Below are positions 1 to 5,691 of a DNA stretch of 6,268 nucleotides, piece after piece. The translations under genes and the position numbers were made by a program. Source of the DNA: an uncultured Duganella sp. (GTDB lineage: Bacteria > Pseudomonadota > Gammaproteobacteria > Burkholderiales > Burkholderiaceae). Below the pieces are notes generated by a model. It was not told the origin of the DNA. It saw only the letters and a list, made by a program, of their open reading frames with translations, and did no database searches. Numbering within the stretch: the stretch's first letter is position 1; every line of letters begins with the position of its first letter. The stretch lies in contig CAMLRG010000267.1 in the NCBI GenBank assembly GCA_946482335.1, positions 1 to 6,268 on the forward strand, read 5' to 3'.

Positions 1-444
1 TTCGTCGATGCCATGGCCGTACTGAAGGTTTTGCACGAAGCGCGCGAGCGGGGCGACAACGCGGCGGTCAGTTCGGCCGAAATACGGGGCCGCACGCGCC
101 TGGGTTTCGATGAAATGGATGCGCTGCTCGAGAAAATGCTGGTTCCCGGCTGGGTGGCGAAGGTGAAGATCGCGCCGCCACCGCGCGTGCAGTTCGGCAA
201 GCGTGTCAGCGAGGGGGCGGACAATTGGGTGCTGCTGGCCAACGTCAACAAGGTCAGCGTGGCCGATGTGTACCGCCTGTTCGTGTTCGGCGGCATGTCC
301 TTGAATGCCGGCGTGCTGGCCGATTCCGACGACGAGGCGGACCGCCAGGCCAGCCGCGACGCCGCCATCCTGGCGCGCCAGGTCGAGACGGCAGTCGAGT
401 CGGGCCTGGGCGTCAGCCTGGCCGAACACTTCGCCGCCGCCTGA
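1..444 (+). CDS. YihY/UPF0761 family inner-membrane protein, C-terminal part
   Basis: The frame is open from the first base (F-V-D-A-M-A...), so this is the 3' end of a gene that starts outside the window; 147 residues are visible. The apparent ATG at 13 is an internal methionine. The visible part is soluble, with no membrane segments, and fits the cytoplasmic tail that follows the six-helix membrane domain in betaproteobacterial YihY proteins, which usually run a little over 400 residues. It holds a winged-helix-like stretch (SAEIRGRTRLGFDEMDALLEKML), then VQFGKRV and VADVYRLFVFGG, segments I recall as typical of this family. The family was once named ribonuclease BN, but that activity belongs to another protein, so the molecular role is unknown. 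It converges on the hydrolase gene, with 10 bases between the two stop codons. The family call rests on recall of the tail only. Confidence 0.8.
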   Translation, partial: FVDAMAVLKVLHEARERGDNAAVSSAEIRGRTRLGFDEMDALLEKMLVPGWVAKVKIAPPPRVQFGKRVSEGADNWVLLANVNKVSVADVYRLFVFGGMSLNAGVLADSDDEADRQASRDAAILARQVETAVESGLGVSLAEHFAAA

Positions 445-458
445 GCGCGGCGGCTCAG
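433..458. other. Overlapping alternative hairpins at convergent gene ends
   Basis: GCCGCCGC (433-440) pairs perfectly with GCGGCGGC (447-454) around the loop CTGAGC. Alternatively CTGAGC (441-446) pairs with GCTCAG (453-458) around GCGGCG. The two stems exclude each other. They cover the stop codons of both converging genes (TGA 442-444 on plus, TGA 457-455 on minus). Neither strand has a T-tract after the stem, so this is not a standard intrinsic terminator, though a GC-rich hairpin here could slow polymerase or protect 3' ends on both strands. Confidence 0.5.
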
Positions 459-1243
459 CGCAGGAAGGCCAGCAGAGCGTCCAGCACCGCGTCCGGCTGC
501 TCGGCCATCATCTGGTGGCCGGCGTCGACCGTCACGCTGCGCGCCCCCGGCAACGCCGCCAGCAGCGCCCTGGTGCTGCGCGGAGGCGTCATCATATCCT
601 TGCTGCCGAAGATGAATTGCACCGGGCAGCGCACGCCGGCCGCGGCCACATCACCATTGGCGTAGCCATTGCAGGCTGTGAAGTCGGTATGGAACAAGTG
701 TTCCTCGCCCTGCGCGGCAATGCGCTCCATCAGCCGTTTCGACATGCCGCTCACGTAAAAGCCCGGCCCAGGGCAGGACGGCTTTTGCGCGTACGAGGAA
801 TGCGACCAGATGTTGACCATGTCGATGGCATCGGCCTCGGCGTGCAAGGCCGCGTCGAGCAGGGCATCCGACACCTTCATCGGATAAGTGGCGCCCAGCA
901 GCGACAGGCGCGTGATCCGCTCCGGCGCCCGGTAGGCGGCCTCCAATGCGATCAATGAGCCCATGCTGTGCCCAACCAGGGCTGCGCTGCCTGCGCCGGC
1001 TGCATCCAGCACAGACAGCAGCCACGCCGCCATCTCCTCGACGCTGCGCAGTGCCGGGCCGCGGCTGCGGCCGTGGCCCGGCAAGTCCACCGCCAGCACG
1101 CCGAAGCCATGGTGCGCCAGGTAGCGCGACTGCAAAGCCCAGACCGAGTGGTCGTTCTGGGCGCCATGGATCATCACGACCGTGGGCAGGGCAGGGTCAA
1201 AGGCTTTGCCGCCGGTGTAGCAATAAGTATCGCCGACCATCAT
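455..1243 (-). CDS. Alpha/beta hydrolase fold protein
   Basis: This is a single-domain cytoplasmic serine hydrolase of 262 residues, the usual size for the family, with no signal peptide. Counting from the ATG at 1243: HG at 26-27 begins the oxyanion loop, DLPGHGRS lies at 53-60, the nucleophile elbow GHSMG places the catalytic serine at 93, and Asp216 (GSKD) and His243 (AGHQ) complete the triad. Residues roughly 120-190 form the variable cap, which sets substrate choice, so the substrate cannot be named. The frame extends to a TTG at 1249, but AGGGG (1255-1251) sits 7 bases before the ATG at 1243 and only 1 base before the TTG, so I prefer the ATG; ATG 1240 is also possible. The gene starts 2 bases after the metY stop, so the two are almost certainly co-transcribed and translationally coupled. 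An esterase, C-C hydrolase or dehalogenase-like role remains possible. Confidence 0.88.
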   Translation of the reverse strand: MMVGDTYCYTGGKAFDPALPTVVMIHGAQNDHSVWALQSRYLAHHGFGVLAVDLPGHGRSRGPALRSVEEMAAWLLSVLDAAGAGSAALVGHSMGSLIALEAAYRAPERITRLSLLGATYPMKVSDALLDAALHAEADAIDMVNIWSHSSYAQKPSCPGPGFYVSGMSKRLMERIAAQGEEHLFHTDFTACNGYANGDVAAAGVRCPVQFIFGSKDMMTPPRSTRALLAALPGARSVTVDAGHQMMAEQPDAVLDALLAFLR

Positions 1244-1245
1244 GC

Positions 1246-2565
1246 TCAAGCCCCTTTCTGCGAAGCCTTGAGCCCGCGCGCCAGGTCTTCCAGCAGATCG
1301 TCGGCATCTTCCAGTCCCACCGACAGGCGCATCGTGCCTTCCGCAATCCCCGACGCCGCCAGCTGGTCGGCCGGCACGCGGAAATGGGTGGTGGAGGCGG
1401 GATGGATCACCAGTGAACGCGCGTCGCCGACGTTGGCCAGGTGGGAAAACACCTTCAGGCTGTCGACGAAGCGCTTGCCCGCGGCGCGGTCGCCCTTGAG
1501 CGTGAACGACAGCACGGCGCCGGCGCCCTTGGGCAGCAGCCTGGCGGCCAGCGCACGGTCGGGGTGGCTGTCCAGCTCGGGGTAGACGACCGCTTCCACG
1601 GCCGGGCTGGCGAGCAGGAATTCCGCCACGCGCCGGGTATTGGCCACGTGCCGGTCCATGCGCACCGCCAGCGTTTCCACGCCCTGCAGGATGGCAAAGG
1701 CATTATGCGGGCTCATGGCGGCGCCAAAGTCGCGCAAACCCTCGCGCCGGGCGCGCAGCGCAAACGGTGCCACGGTCGACTCCTCGGCGAACACCATGCC
1801 ATGGAAGCCGTCATATGGTTCGCACAACTCGGCAAAGCGCCCGGTGGCGTCATAGGCGGCCTGCCAGTCGAAGGTGCCGCCATCGACCAGCACACCGCCG
1901 ATCGCGGTGCCATGGCCGCACAGGAATTTGGTCGCGGAATGGAACACCAGGTCAGCGCCATGCTCGAAAGGACGCAGCAAGTAAGGGGTGGTGAAGGTCG
2001 CATCCACCATCAGCGGCAGGTGGGCTTCGTGCGCCAGGGCTGCCACGCGCGGGATGTCCAGCACGTCCAGGCCCGGGTTGCCCAGCGTTTCACCGAACAG
2101 TACCTTGGTATTGGGGCGGATTGCCGCGCGCCAGGCGTCCAGGTCGCGCGGATCGACGAAGGTGGTGTCGATCCCGAAGCGTTTCAGCGTGTAGCCGAGC
2201 AAGTTGTGCGAACCGCCATACAGCGCGCGCGAGGCCACGATATGCGAGCCGGCTCCGGCAATCGTGGCCAGGCCGAGGTGCATGGCCGCCTGGCCGCTGG
2301 CGGTGGCGATGGCGGCCACGCCGCCTTCCAGTGCCGCGATGCGCTCCTCCAGGACCGCATTGGTCGGGTTGGAGATGCGCGAGTAGACGTGGCCGGCGCG
2401 CTCCATATTGAACAGGGCGGCCGCATGGTCCGAATCGCGGAAGGCGAAGGAGGAGGTGAAATGGATCGGGGTAGCGCGGCTGCCGGTGGCCTGGTCTGGC
2501 ACGGCGCCCGCATGCAGGGCGAGGGTATCGAACCCGGGATAATTTGGCTTGGTCATGTCCGCCAT
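1246..2565 (-). CDS. metY: O-acetylhomoserine sulfhydrylase (aminocarboxypropyltransferase), PLP-dependent
   Basis: A 439-residue Cys/Met-metabolism PLP enzyme. It should convert O-acetylhomoserine and sulfide to homocysteine and acetate, the direct sulfhydrylation route to methionine, in the cytoplasm. Visible marks: YSRISNPT (61-68) from the phosphate-binding region, Tyr116 in LYGGS expected to stack on PLP, Asp188 in VDAT contacting the pyridine nitrogen, the Schiff-base lysine Lys213 in SATKF, and Arg413 near the C-terminus as the likely carboxylate anchor. The EPYDGFHG segment (249-256) and the length over 420 mark the O-acetylhomoserine class rather than the roughly 400-residue MetZ, MetB or MetC enzymes; use of O-succinylhomoserine cannot be excluded. 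No strong Shine-Dalgarno precedes ATG 2565; ATG 2556, three codons in, is an alternative. It is the first gene of a two-gene unit with the hydrolase and is divergent from the CBS-domain gene. Confidence 0.93.
   Translation of the reverse strand: MADMTKPNYPGFDTLALHAGAVPDQATGSRATPIHFTSSFAFRDSDHAAALFNMERAGHVYSRISNPTNAVLEERIAALEGGVAAIATASGQAAMHLGLATIAGAGSHIVASRALYGGSHNLLGYTLKRFGIDTTFVDPRDLDAWRAAIRPNTKVLFGETLGNPGLDVLDIPRVAALAHEAHLPLMVDATFTTPYLLRPFEHGADLVFHSATKFLCGHGTAIGGVLVDGGTFDWQAAYDATGRFAELCEPYDGFHGMVFAEESTVAPFALRARREGLRDFGAAMSPHNAFAILQGVETLAVRMDRHVANTRRVAEFLLASPAVEAVVYPELDSHPDRALAARLLPKGAGAVLSFTLKGDRAAGKRFVDSLKVFSHLANVGDARSLVIHPASTTHFRVPADQLAASGIAEGTMRLSVGLEDADDLLEDLARGLKASQKGA
1251..1257 (-). 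promoter_or_regulatory. Ribosome binding site of the hydrolase gene
   Basis: AAAGGGG on the minus strand lies inside the last codons of metY and 7 bases before the ATG at 1243. It decides the start: the in-frame TTG at 1249 is too close to be served by it. Confidence 0.65.
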
Positions 2566-2586
2566 GCTATCGTGTTATTTAGCTTG

Positions 2587-2615
2587 TGAATACTGTTGCG
2601 TTTTGATTAATCCAA
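2587..2615 (-). promoter_or_regulatory. Candidate sigma-70 promoter for metY
   Basis: On the minus strand TTGGAT (2615-2610) and TATTCA (2592-2587) are separated by 17 bases. Each hexamer matches consensus at only three of six positions. Transcription would start near 2580, leaving a leader of about 15 bases, too short for a riboswitch. The -35 overlaps the inverted repeat at 2609-2624, which would suit a repressor site. Confidence 0.3.
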
Positions 2616-2624
2616 CTCTGGATT
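2609..2624. repeat. Inverted repeat, candidate operator between metY and the CBS gene
   Basis: AATCCA (2609-2614), spacer ACTC, then TGGATT (2619-2624): six perfect base pairs around a 4-base spacer. The perfect 8-base palindrome GATTAATC (2605-2612) overlaps its left arm. The site lies in an AT-rich divergent intergenic region and covers the proposed metY -35. The regulator is not identifiable from sequence. Confidence 0.45.
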
Positions 2625-2660
2625 TTTCGCTTGGCATACGCTAAATTCGATGGTAAGGCT

Positions 2661-2666
2661 TACAAT
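2661..2666 (+). promoter_or_regulatory. Candidate -10 element for the CBS-domain gene
   Basis: TACAAT matches the sigma-70 -10 consensus at five of six positions and would give a leader of roughly 30 bases. No good -35 lies at the normal distance: TTGGCA (2631-2636) is attractive but 24 bases away, which is too far. The call is tentative. Confidence 0.28.
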
Positions 2667-2688
2667 AAAACCATAATCACCACCGGAC

Positions 2689-2692
2689 AGGA
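2689..2692 (+). promoter_or_regulatory. Ribosome binding site of the CBS-domain gene
   Basis: AGGA lies 9 bases before the ATG at 2702, acceptable spacing that supports that start. Confidence 0.55.
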
Positions 2693-2701
2693 CGGCCCAA
2701 A

Positions 2702-3160
2702 ATGAAAGTATCTGAAATTCTCCAAGTCAAAGGGAACATCCTCTACACGATCACTCCGGACCAGCCGCTGGTCGAGGCGGCAAACACCATGGCCGAAAAA
2801 GACATCGGCTCGCTGGTGGTGATGGAATACGGCGATCTGGTCGGCATGCTGACCTTCCGCGAAGTGCTGAAGGCGCTGCACGCCAACCAAGGCTCGGTCG
2901 GCGGCGGCACCGTGCGCAAGCACATGGATGACCACCCCATCACCGTGACGCCGGATACGGAAGTCAACGAGGTGCGCCGCATCATGCTGGAAAAGCATGC
3001 GCGCTACCTGCCCGTCATGAACGCCAAGACCCTGCTGGGGGTGATTTCGTTCTACGACGTGGCACGCGCCGTGCTGGAAGCGCAAAGCTTCGAGAACCGC
3101 ATGCTCAAGGCCTATATCCGCGACTGGCCGGCGGAGGAAGAGGAAAAGTCGGAAAGCTGA
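2702..3160 (+). CDS. Stand-alone tandem CBS-domain protein
   Basis: A 152-residue soluble protein made almost wholly of two CBS domains (a Bateman module). CBS1 covers about residues 5-60: ITPDQPLVEAANTM, then the core IGSLVVME and the LVGMLTFREVLKAL end. CBS2 covers about 72-128: VRKHM, PITVTPDTEVNEVRRIM, ARYLPVMN, LLGVISFYDVARAV. Such modules bind adenosyl ligands such as AMP, ATP or S-adenosylmethionine, with the Asp in the S/T-x-x-D type end contacting ribose; here CBS2 has SFYD, while CBS1 has TFRE, so the second site looks more canonical. The tail after residue 128 ends in an acidic run (EEEE). There is no enzymatic or membrane domain, so it probably dimerises and acts as a sensor or partner of another protein. 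It is divergent from metY, followed by an intrinsic terminator, and thus monocistronic. Ligand and partner are unknown. Confidence 0.92.
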   Translation: MKVSEILQVKGNILYTITPDQPLVEAANTMAEKDIGSLVVMEYGDLVGMLTFREVLKALHANQGSVGGGTVRKHMDDHPITVTPDTEVNEVRRIMLEKHARYLPVMNAKTLLGVISFYDVARAVLEAQSFENRMLKAYIRDWPAEEEEKSES

Positions 3161-3180
3161 AGCCGACGGCGCCATCGACA

Positions 3181-3208
3181 AAGCCGCCCGCCAAGGCGGC
3201 TTTTGCTT
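3181..3208 (+). terminator. Intrinsic terminator of the CBS-domain gene
   Basis: AAGCCGCC (3181-3188) pairs perfectly with GGCGGCTT (3195-3202) around the loop CGCCAA, followed by TTGCTTT. It begins 20 bases after the CBS stop codon. Read on the minus strand, the same stem lies after the response-regulator stop and is followed by TTTGTC, so weaker termination in that direction is possible. It fills most of the 47-base gap between the two converging genes. Confidence 0.8.
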
Positions 3209-5469
3209 TATGCGACGCCCGCCAGGGCGTCGTCGCTGAGCCAACCCACCAGCGCCTGGCCCGTCATCGGTCGCGCGAACAGGAAACCCTGGCCTAGCGG
3301 GCAGCCGAGGTTTTGCAGGATTTGCGCCTGGCGTTCGTCCTCCACGCCTTCCGCGATCACGGCCAGCTCCAGGTTGCGCCCCAGTTGCACCACCATCTCG
3401 GCGATGCTGCTGCCGCGTGCGGAATTGGTGATCTCGGTGACGAAGGCGCGGTCGATCTTGAGGCGGTCGACCTGCAGCCGCTGCAGATAGGACAGCGACG
3501 AGAAGCCTGTGCCGAAATCGTCGATCGCGATGGTCACGCCGGTCTGCTTGATCTGGGCCAGCATCTTGATCAGCATGTCCGGCTCTTCCATCGCCATCGA
3601 TTCGGTGATTTCCAGCTCGACGTATTCGGGCGGCGCACCGGTGTCGTGCAGCGCCTGGCGCAGCGTTTCCATGAAATGCGGATGGCGGAACTGCACCTGC
3701 GACACGTTGATCGACATAGTGAATTCCGTATGGCCGGCGGCGCGCAGCGCCACCAGTTCCTGCATCGAAGTGCGCATCACCCACTCGCCCAGGTCGATGA
3801 TGAGGCCAGAATATTCGGCAATCGGGATGAAGCGGTCGGGCGAGACGAACTTGCCGTCCGGCGTCTGCCAGCGCAGCAGGGCCTCGGCACCGGTCGGCCG
3901 CCGGCTTTCCAGGTCGACTTGCGGTTGGTAGACGACGAACAGTTGGTTTTGGCTGAAACCGGTGCGCAGGGCGTGCATCATGCGCACCCGTTCGCGGATT
4001 TCCACGCCCATGCTGCGCGAGAAGTAGAAATGCCCGGCGCGCTGCTGCGTCTTGGCGCGCTTGAGGGCGATATCGGCATCCTTCAAGGCATCGGCGCCGC
4101 TGCCGTCATGCTCCAGCAGGCGCACCAGGCCCAGTGTGGCCGACAATTGCACGTCCTGGCCATCGATGCTGAACGGCGTGGCAAACAGGCCCACGATATT
4201 GTTGGGGTTGACCTGGCCGGCGTCGCCCAGCACACAGAAAATGTCGCCGCCGATGCGTGCCACCGTCAATTGCTTGCCGAGGCTGTTCTGCAGGCGGGCC
4301 GCCACGGCCGACAGCAGCAGGTCGCCGAATTCGTGGCCCAGCGCGTCGTTGGTCTCGGCAAAATGGTCCAGGTCCACCAGGCACAGCGTGGCGTCTTCCT
4401 TGGCCGGGCCGGCCAGGGTGGCGTCGAGGATTTCGATCAGGCGCGTGCGGTTCGGCAGCTTGGACAGGTTGTCGTAGAAGGCCGCGGTGTGCAGGTGCGA
4501 CACCAGTTCCACATTGTCCAGGCCGACCGCCACATTGCTGCAGAAGACTTCCAGCAGGCTTTCTTCGAGCTGGGTCGGGGCGTGGGTCACCTCCATGAAG
4601 GCGACAAATGTGCGGCTGGCCTTGCCCGCGAAGTAGAGCACGATGGTGTCGGCGCAGTAGATGTTGCGGCGCGCGGCCAGGCACTCTTCCATCGCCTTGT
4701 GCACGCGCGGGTCTTCGCGCGCCGTCAGCTGGCTATTGGACAGGTTGTGGTGGCTGCCGGTGGCGGCCATCACCACCAGTTCGTGGCAACCCGCGTCCGG
4801 GCATTCCTGCACGCACAGTACGCCGTGCGCCTCCTGCCCAAGCAATTCGGCAATCTGCGACAGCACGCCGGATGCGAAATTCTGCACGCCGTGCAGCGCC
4901 ATCAGTTCGGTGCTGGCCTTCACGATGCGCGCCAGGCCACGCCGGCTTTCGTTGATATTGCGGATTTGTTCGTAGGAGCGGATGGCCGCGGTCACCGTGG
5001 TGAACAGCTTGATCCTGGTCAGCTCCGACTTGGTCTTGTAATCGTTGATGTCGAAATCGCGGATGGCGTCGATTTCGGGCGCGTAGCCCGGCTGGCCGGT
5101 GCGCAGGATGATGCGCACGTCGGTCAGTTTCAGGGTTTCCCGGATATAGCGCACCAGGTGCAACCCGGCGTCATCCTGCTCCATCACCACGTCAAGGAGG
5201 ATCACGGCGATTTCCTGCTCGTGCTTGAGCATTTCGCGCGCCTGCGCGGCGGAATAGGCGTGCACGAATTCCAGGGGGCGCTGCTGCATGTCGAGGTTGC
5301 CGAGGGCGAACGTGGTCGTCGAATGGACGTCTTCGTCGTCATCGATGATCATCACGCGCCAGACATTGCGCGGTGCCAGGGGCGCTGGCTGAGCCGTATG
5401 CTCTTCCAGGAACACCAGATCGTCCTGATCGTCGTGGCCGCCATCGGGCGCCGTGATCGAAGGGGGCAT
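3208..5469 (-). CDS. Response regulator with REC, DUF3369, degenerate GGDEF and intact EAL domains (cyclic-di-GMP phosphodiesterase)
   Basis: A 753-residue cytoplasmic protein. Numbering from ATG 5469: REC domain about 36-150, with acidic pocket IDDDED (Asp43-45), phosphoacceptor Asp93 (ILLDVV), Thr124 and Lys145 or 147; DUF3369, a GAF-like domain, about 160-320, introduced by RSYEQIRNINESRRG; GGDEF domain about 330-485; EAL domain about 500-745. The GGDEF signature is GGDIF (407-411): the Glu is lost, and no RxxD inhibitory site precedes it (GKQL instead), so cyclase activity is doubtful. The EAL domain keeps Glu529 (EALLRW), Asn588, Glu620 (EITES), Asp650-651 (DDFGTG), Lys671, Glu707 (EGVE) and Gln727, so it should hydrolyse c-di-GMP to pGpG. 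No sensor kinase is nearby, so it is an orphan. The frame reaches a TTG at 5484, but GGAG (5482-5479) lies 9 bases before ATG 5469, which I prefer. Likely roles are motility and biofilm control (inference). Confidence 0.93.
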   Translation of the reverse strand: MPPSITAPDGGHDDQDDLVFLEEHTAQPAPLAPRNVWRVMIIDDDEDVHSTTTFALGNLDMQQRPLEFVHAYSAAQAREMLKHEQEIAVILLDVVMEQDDAGLHLVRYIRETLKLTDVRIILRTGQPGYAPEIDAIRDFDINDYKTKSELTRIKLFTTVTAAIRSYEQIRNINESRRGLARIVKASTELMALHGVQNFASGVLSQIAELLGQEAHGVLCVQECPDAGCHELVVMAATGSHHNLSNSQLTAREDPRVHKAMEECLAARRNIYCADTIVLYFAGKASRTFVAFMEVTHAPTQLEESLLEVFCSNVAVGLDNVELVSHLHTAAFYDNLSKLPNRTRLIEILDATLAGPAKEDATLCLVDLDHFAETNDALGHEFGDLLLSAVAARLQNSLGKQLTVARIGGDIFCVLGDAGQVNPNNIVGLFATPFSIDGQDVQLSATLGLVRLLEHDGSGADALKDADIALKRAKTQQRAGHFYFSRSMGVEIRERVRMMHALRTGFSQNQLFVVYQPQVDLESRRPTGAEALLRWQTPDGKFVSPDRFIPIAEYSGLIIDLGEWVMRTSMQELVALRAAGHTEFTMSINVSQVQFRHPHFMETLRQALHDTGAPPEYVELEITESMAMEEPDMLIKMLAQIKQTGVTIAIDDFGTGFSSLSYLQRLQVDRLKIDRAFVTEITNSARGSSIAEMVVQLGRNLELAVIAEGVEDERQAQILQNLGCPLGQGFLFARPMTGQALVGWLSDDALAGVA

Positions 5470-5478
5470 GAGTCGCTT

Positions 5479-5482
5479 CTCC
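5479..5482 (-). promoter_or_regulatory. Ribosome binding site of the response-regulator gene
   Basis: GGAG on the minus strand, 9 bases before ATG 5469. The upstream in-frame TTG (5484-5482) overlaps this site and so is unlikely to be the start. Confidence 0.6.
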
Positions 5483-5508
5483 AAGGGGTCTCGGTATCCT
5501 TACAACTT

Positions 5509-5516
5509 AGTATATA
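5509..5516 (-). promoter_or_regulatory. Candidate -10 element for the response-regulator gene
   Basis: TATATACT on the minus strand contains TATACT (5514-5509), five of six matches to the -10 consensus. The -35 at normal distance (about 5537-5532) is poor, which would suit an activated promoter. The expected transcript would start near 5502, about 33 bases before the ATG. Confidence 0.4.
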
Positions 5517-5523
5517 GCGAATT

Positions 5524-5535
5524 GTTCCTGAGAAC
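5524..5535. repeat. Short inverted repeat over the response-regulator -35 region
   Basis: GTTC (5524-5527), CTGA, GAAC (5532-5535). Four-base arms are weak evidence alone, but the position at the expected -35 makes it a possible operator half-site pair. Confidence 0.25.
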
Positions 5536-5547
5536 GACCATTAAAGC

Positions 5548-5561
5548 ACTTTCATGGAAGT
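5548..5561. repeat. 14-base near-perfect palindrome, candidate operator
   Basis: ACTTTCATGGAAGT: all seven pairs match except a T-G at 5552/5557. It has no spacer and is flanked by AT-rich sequence (TTAA at 5541 and 5561). It lies between the divergent response-regulator and aroC genes, upstream of both proposed promoters. Confidence 0.4.
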
Positions 5562-5568
5562 TAACGAA

Positions 5569-5581
5569 TAGCAGTGTGCTA
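5569..5581. repeat. Inverted repeat TAGCA-GTG-TGCTA
   Basis: Five-base perfect arms (5569-5573 and 5577-5581) around GTG. The left part recurs as ATAGCGGTG at 5590-5598, against ATAGCAGTG at 5568-5576, one mismatch in nine. The purpose is unknown. Confidence 0.3.
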
Positions 5582-5601
5582 GTTTTGCCATAGCGGTGGT
5601 C

Positions 5602-5630
5602 GAAAAAGCCACTTACTGCGGAAAAAGCCA
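5602..5630. repeat. Direct repeat GAAAAAGCCA upstream of the aroC promoter
   Basis: Two identical 10-base copies at 5602-5611 and 5621-5630, 19 bases apart start to start, close to two helical turns. The second ends 8 bases before the proposed aroC -10, covering the -35 region, where a regulator could act. The rest of 5582-5691 shows no reading frame I can support. Confidence 0.4.
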
Positions 5631-5638
5631 TCTCGGGT

Positions 5639-5644
5639 TAGAAT
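5639..5644 (+). promoter_or_regulatory. Candidate -10 element for aroC
   Basis: TAGAAT, five of six consensus matches. The hexamer 17 bases upstream (CTGCGG) is poor, and TTACTG (5613-5618) is 20 bases away. Transcription would start near 5651, giving a pyrimidine-rich leader of about 40 bases. Confidence 0.4.
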
Positions 5645-5691
5645 GGGGAGTTGTCCCGCTACCATCCACGCTATTTTTCATTATCCCCATC

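Noticed and set aside
455..1243. The hydrolase as homoserine O-acetyltransferase (MetX), which has the same fold
   Set aside because: MetX is about 370-380 residues with a GGSMGG-type elbow and a helical insertion; this protein has 262 residues and GHSMG.
1441..2589. A 382-codon open frame on the plus strand opposite metY
   Set aside because: Same composition artefact (His, Gln, Gly and Arg rich); the opposite strand is a full-length recognised enzyme.
2587..2599. A MetR box (TGAA-N5-TTCA)
   Set aside because: TGAA-TACTG-TTGC matches only the left half and two bases of the right half.
2632..2648. A sigma-54 promoter (TGGCATACGCTAAATTC)
   Set aside because: The -24 part fits, but the required GC at -12 is missing.
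2566..2701. A SAM or SAH riboswitch in front of metY
   Set aside because: The likely leader is about 15 bases, and no suitable stem-rich structure was seen in the 136-base region.
2660..3784. A 374-codon open frame on the minus strand running through the CBS gene and the EAL domain region
   Set aside because: It crosses two real genes and the terminator at 3181-3202, is low-complexity Arg, Gly, His and Ala rich, and has no domain signal.
3983..4491. A working diguanylate cyclase domain
   Set aside because: The signature is GGDIF, lacking the Glu of GGDEF/GGEEF, so I do not annotate cyclase activity.
3313..5517. A 734-codon open frame on the plus strand opposite the response-regulator gene
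   Set aside because: Its product is dominated by His, Gln, Arg and Gly with no recognisable domain. Such frames arise opposite GC-rich genes because stop codons are rare on the complement. The minus strand carries four recognised domains.
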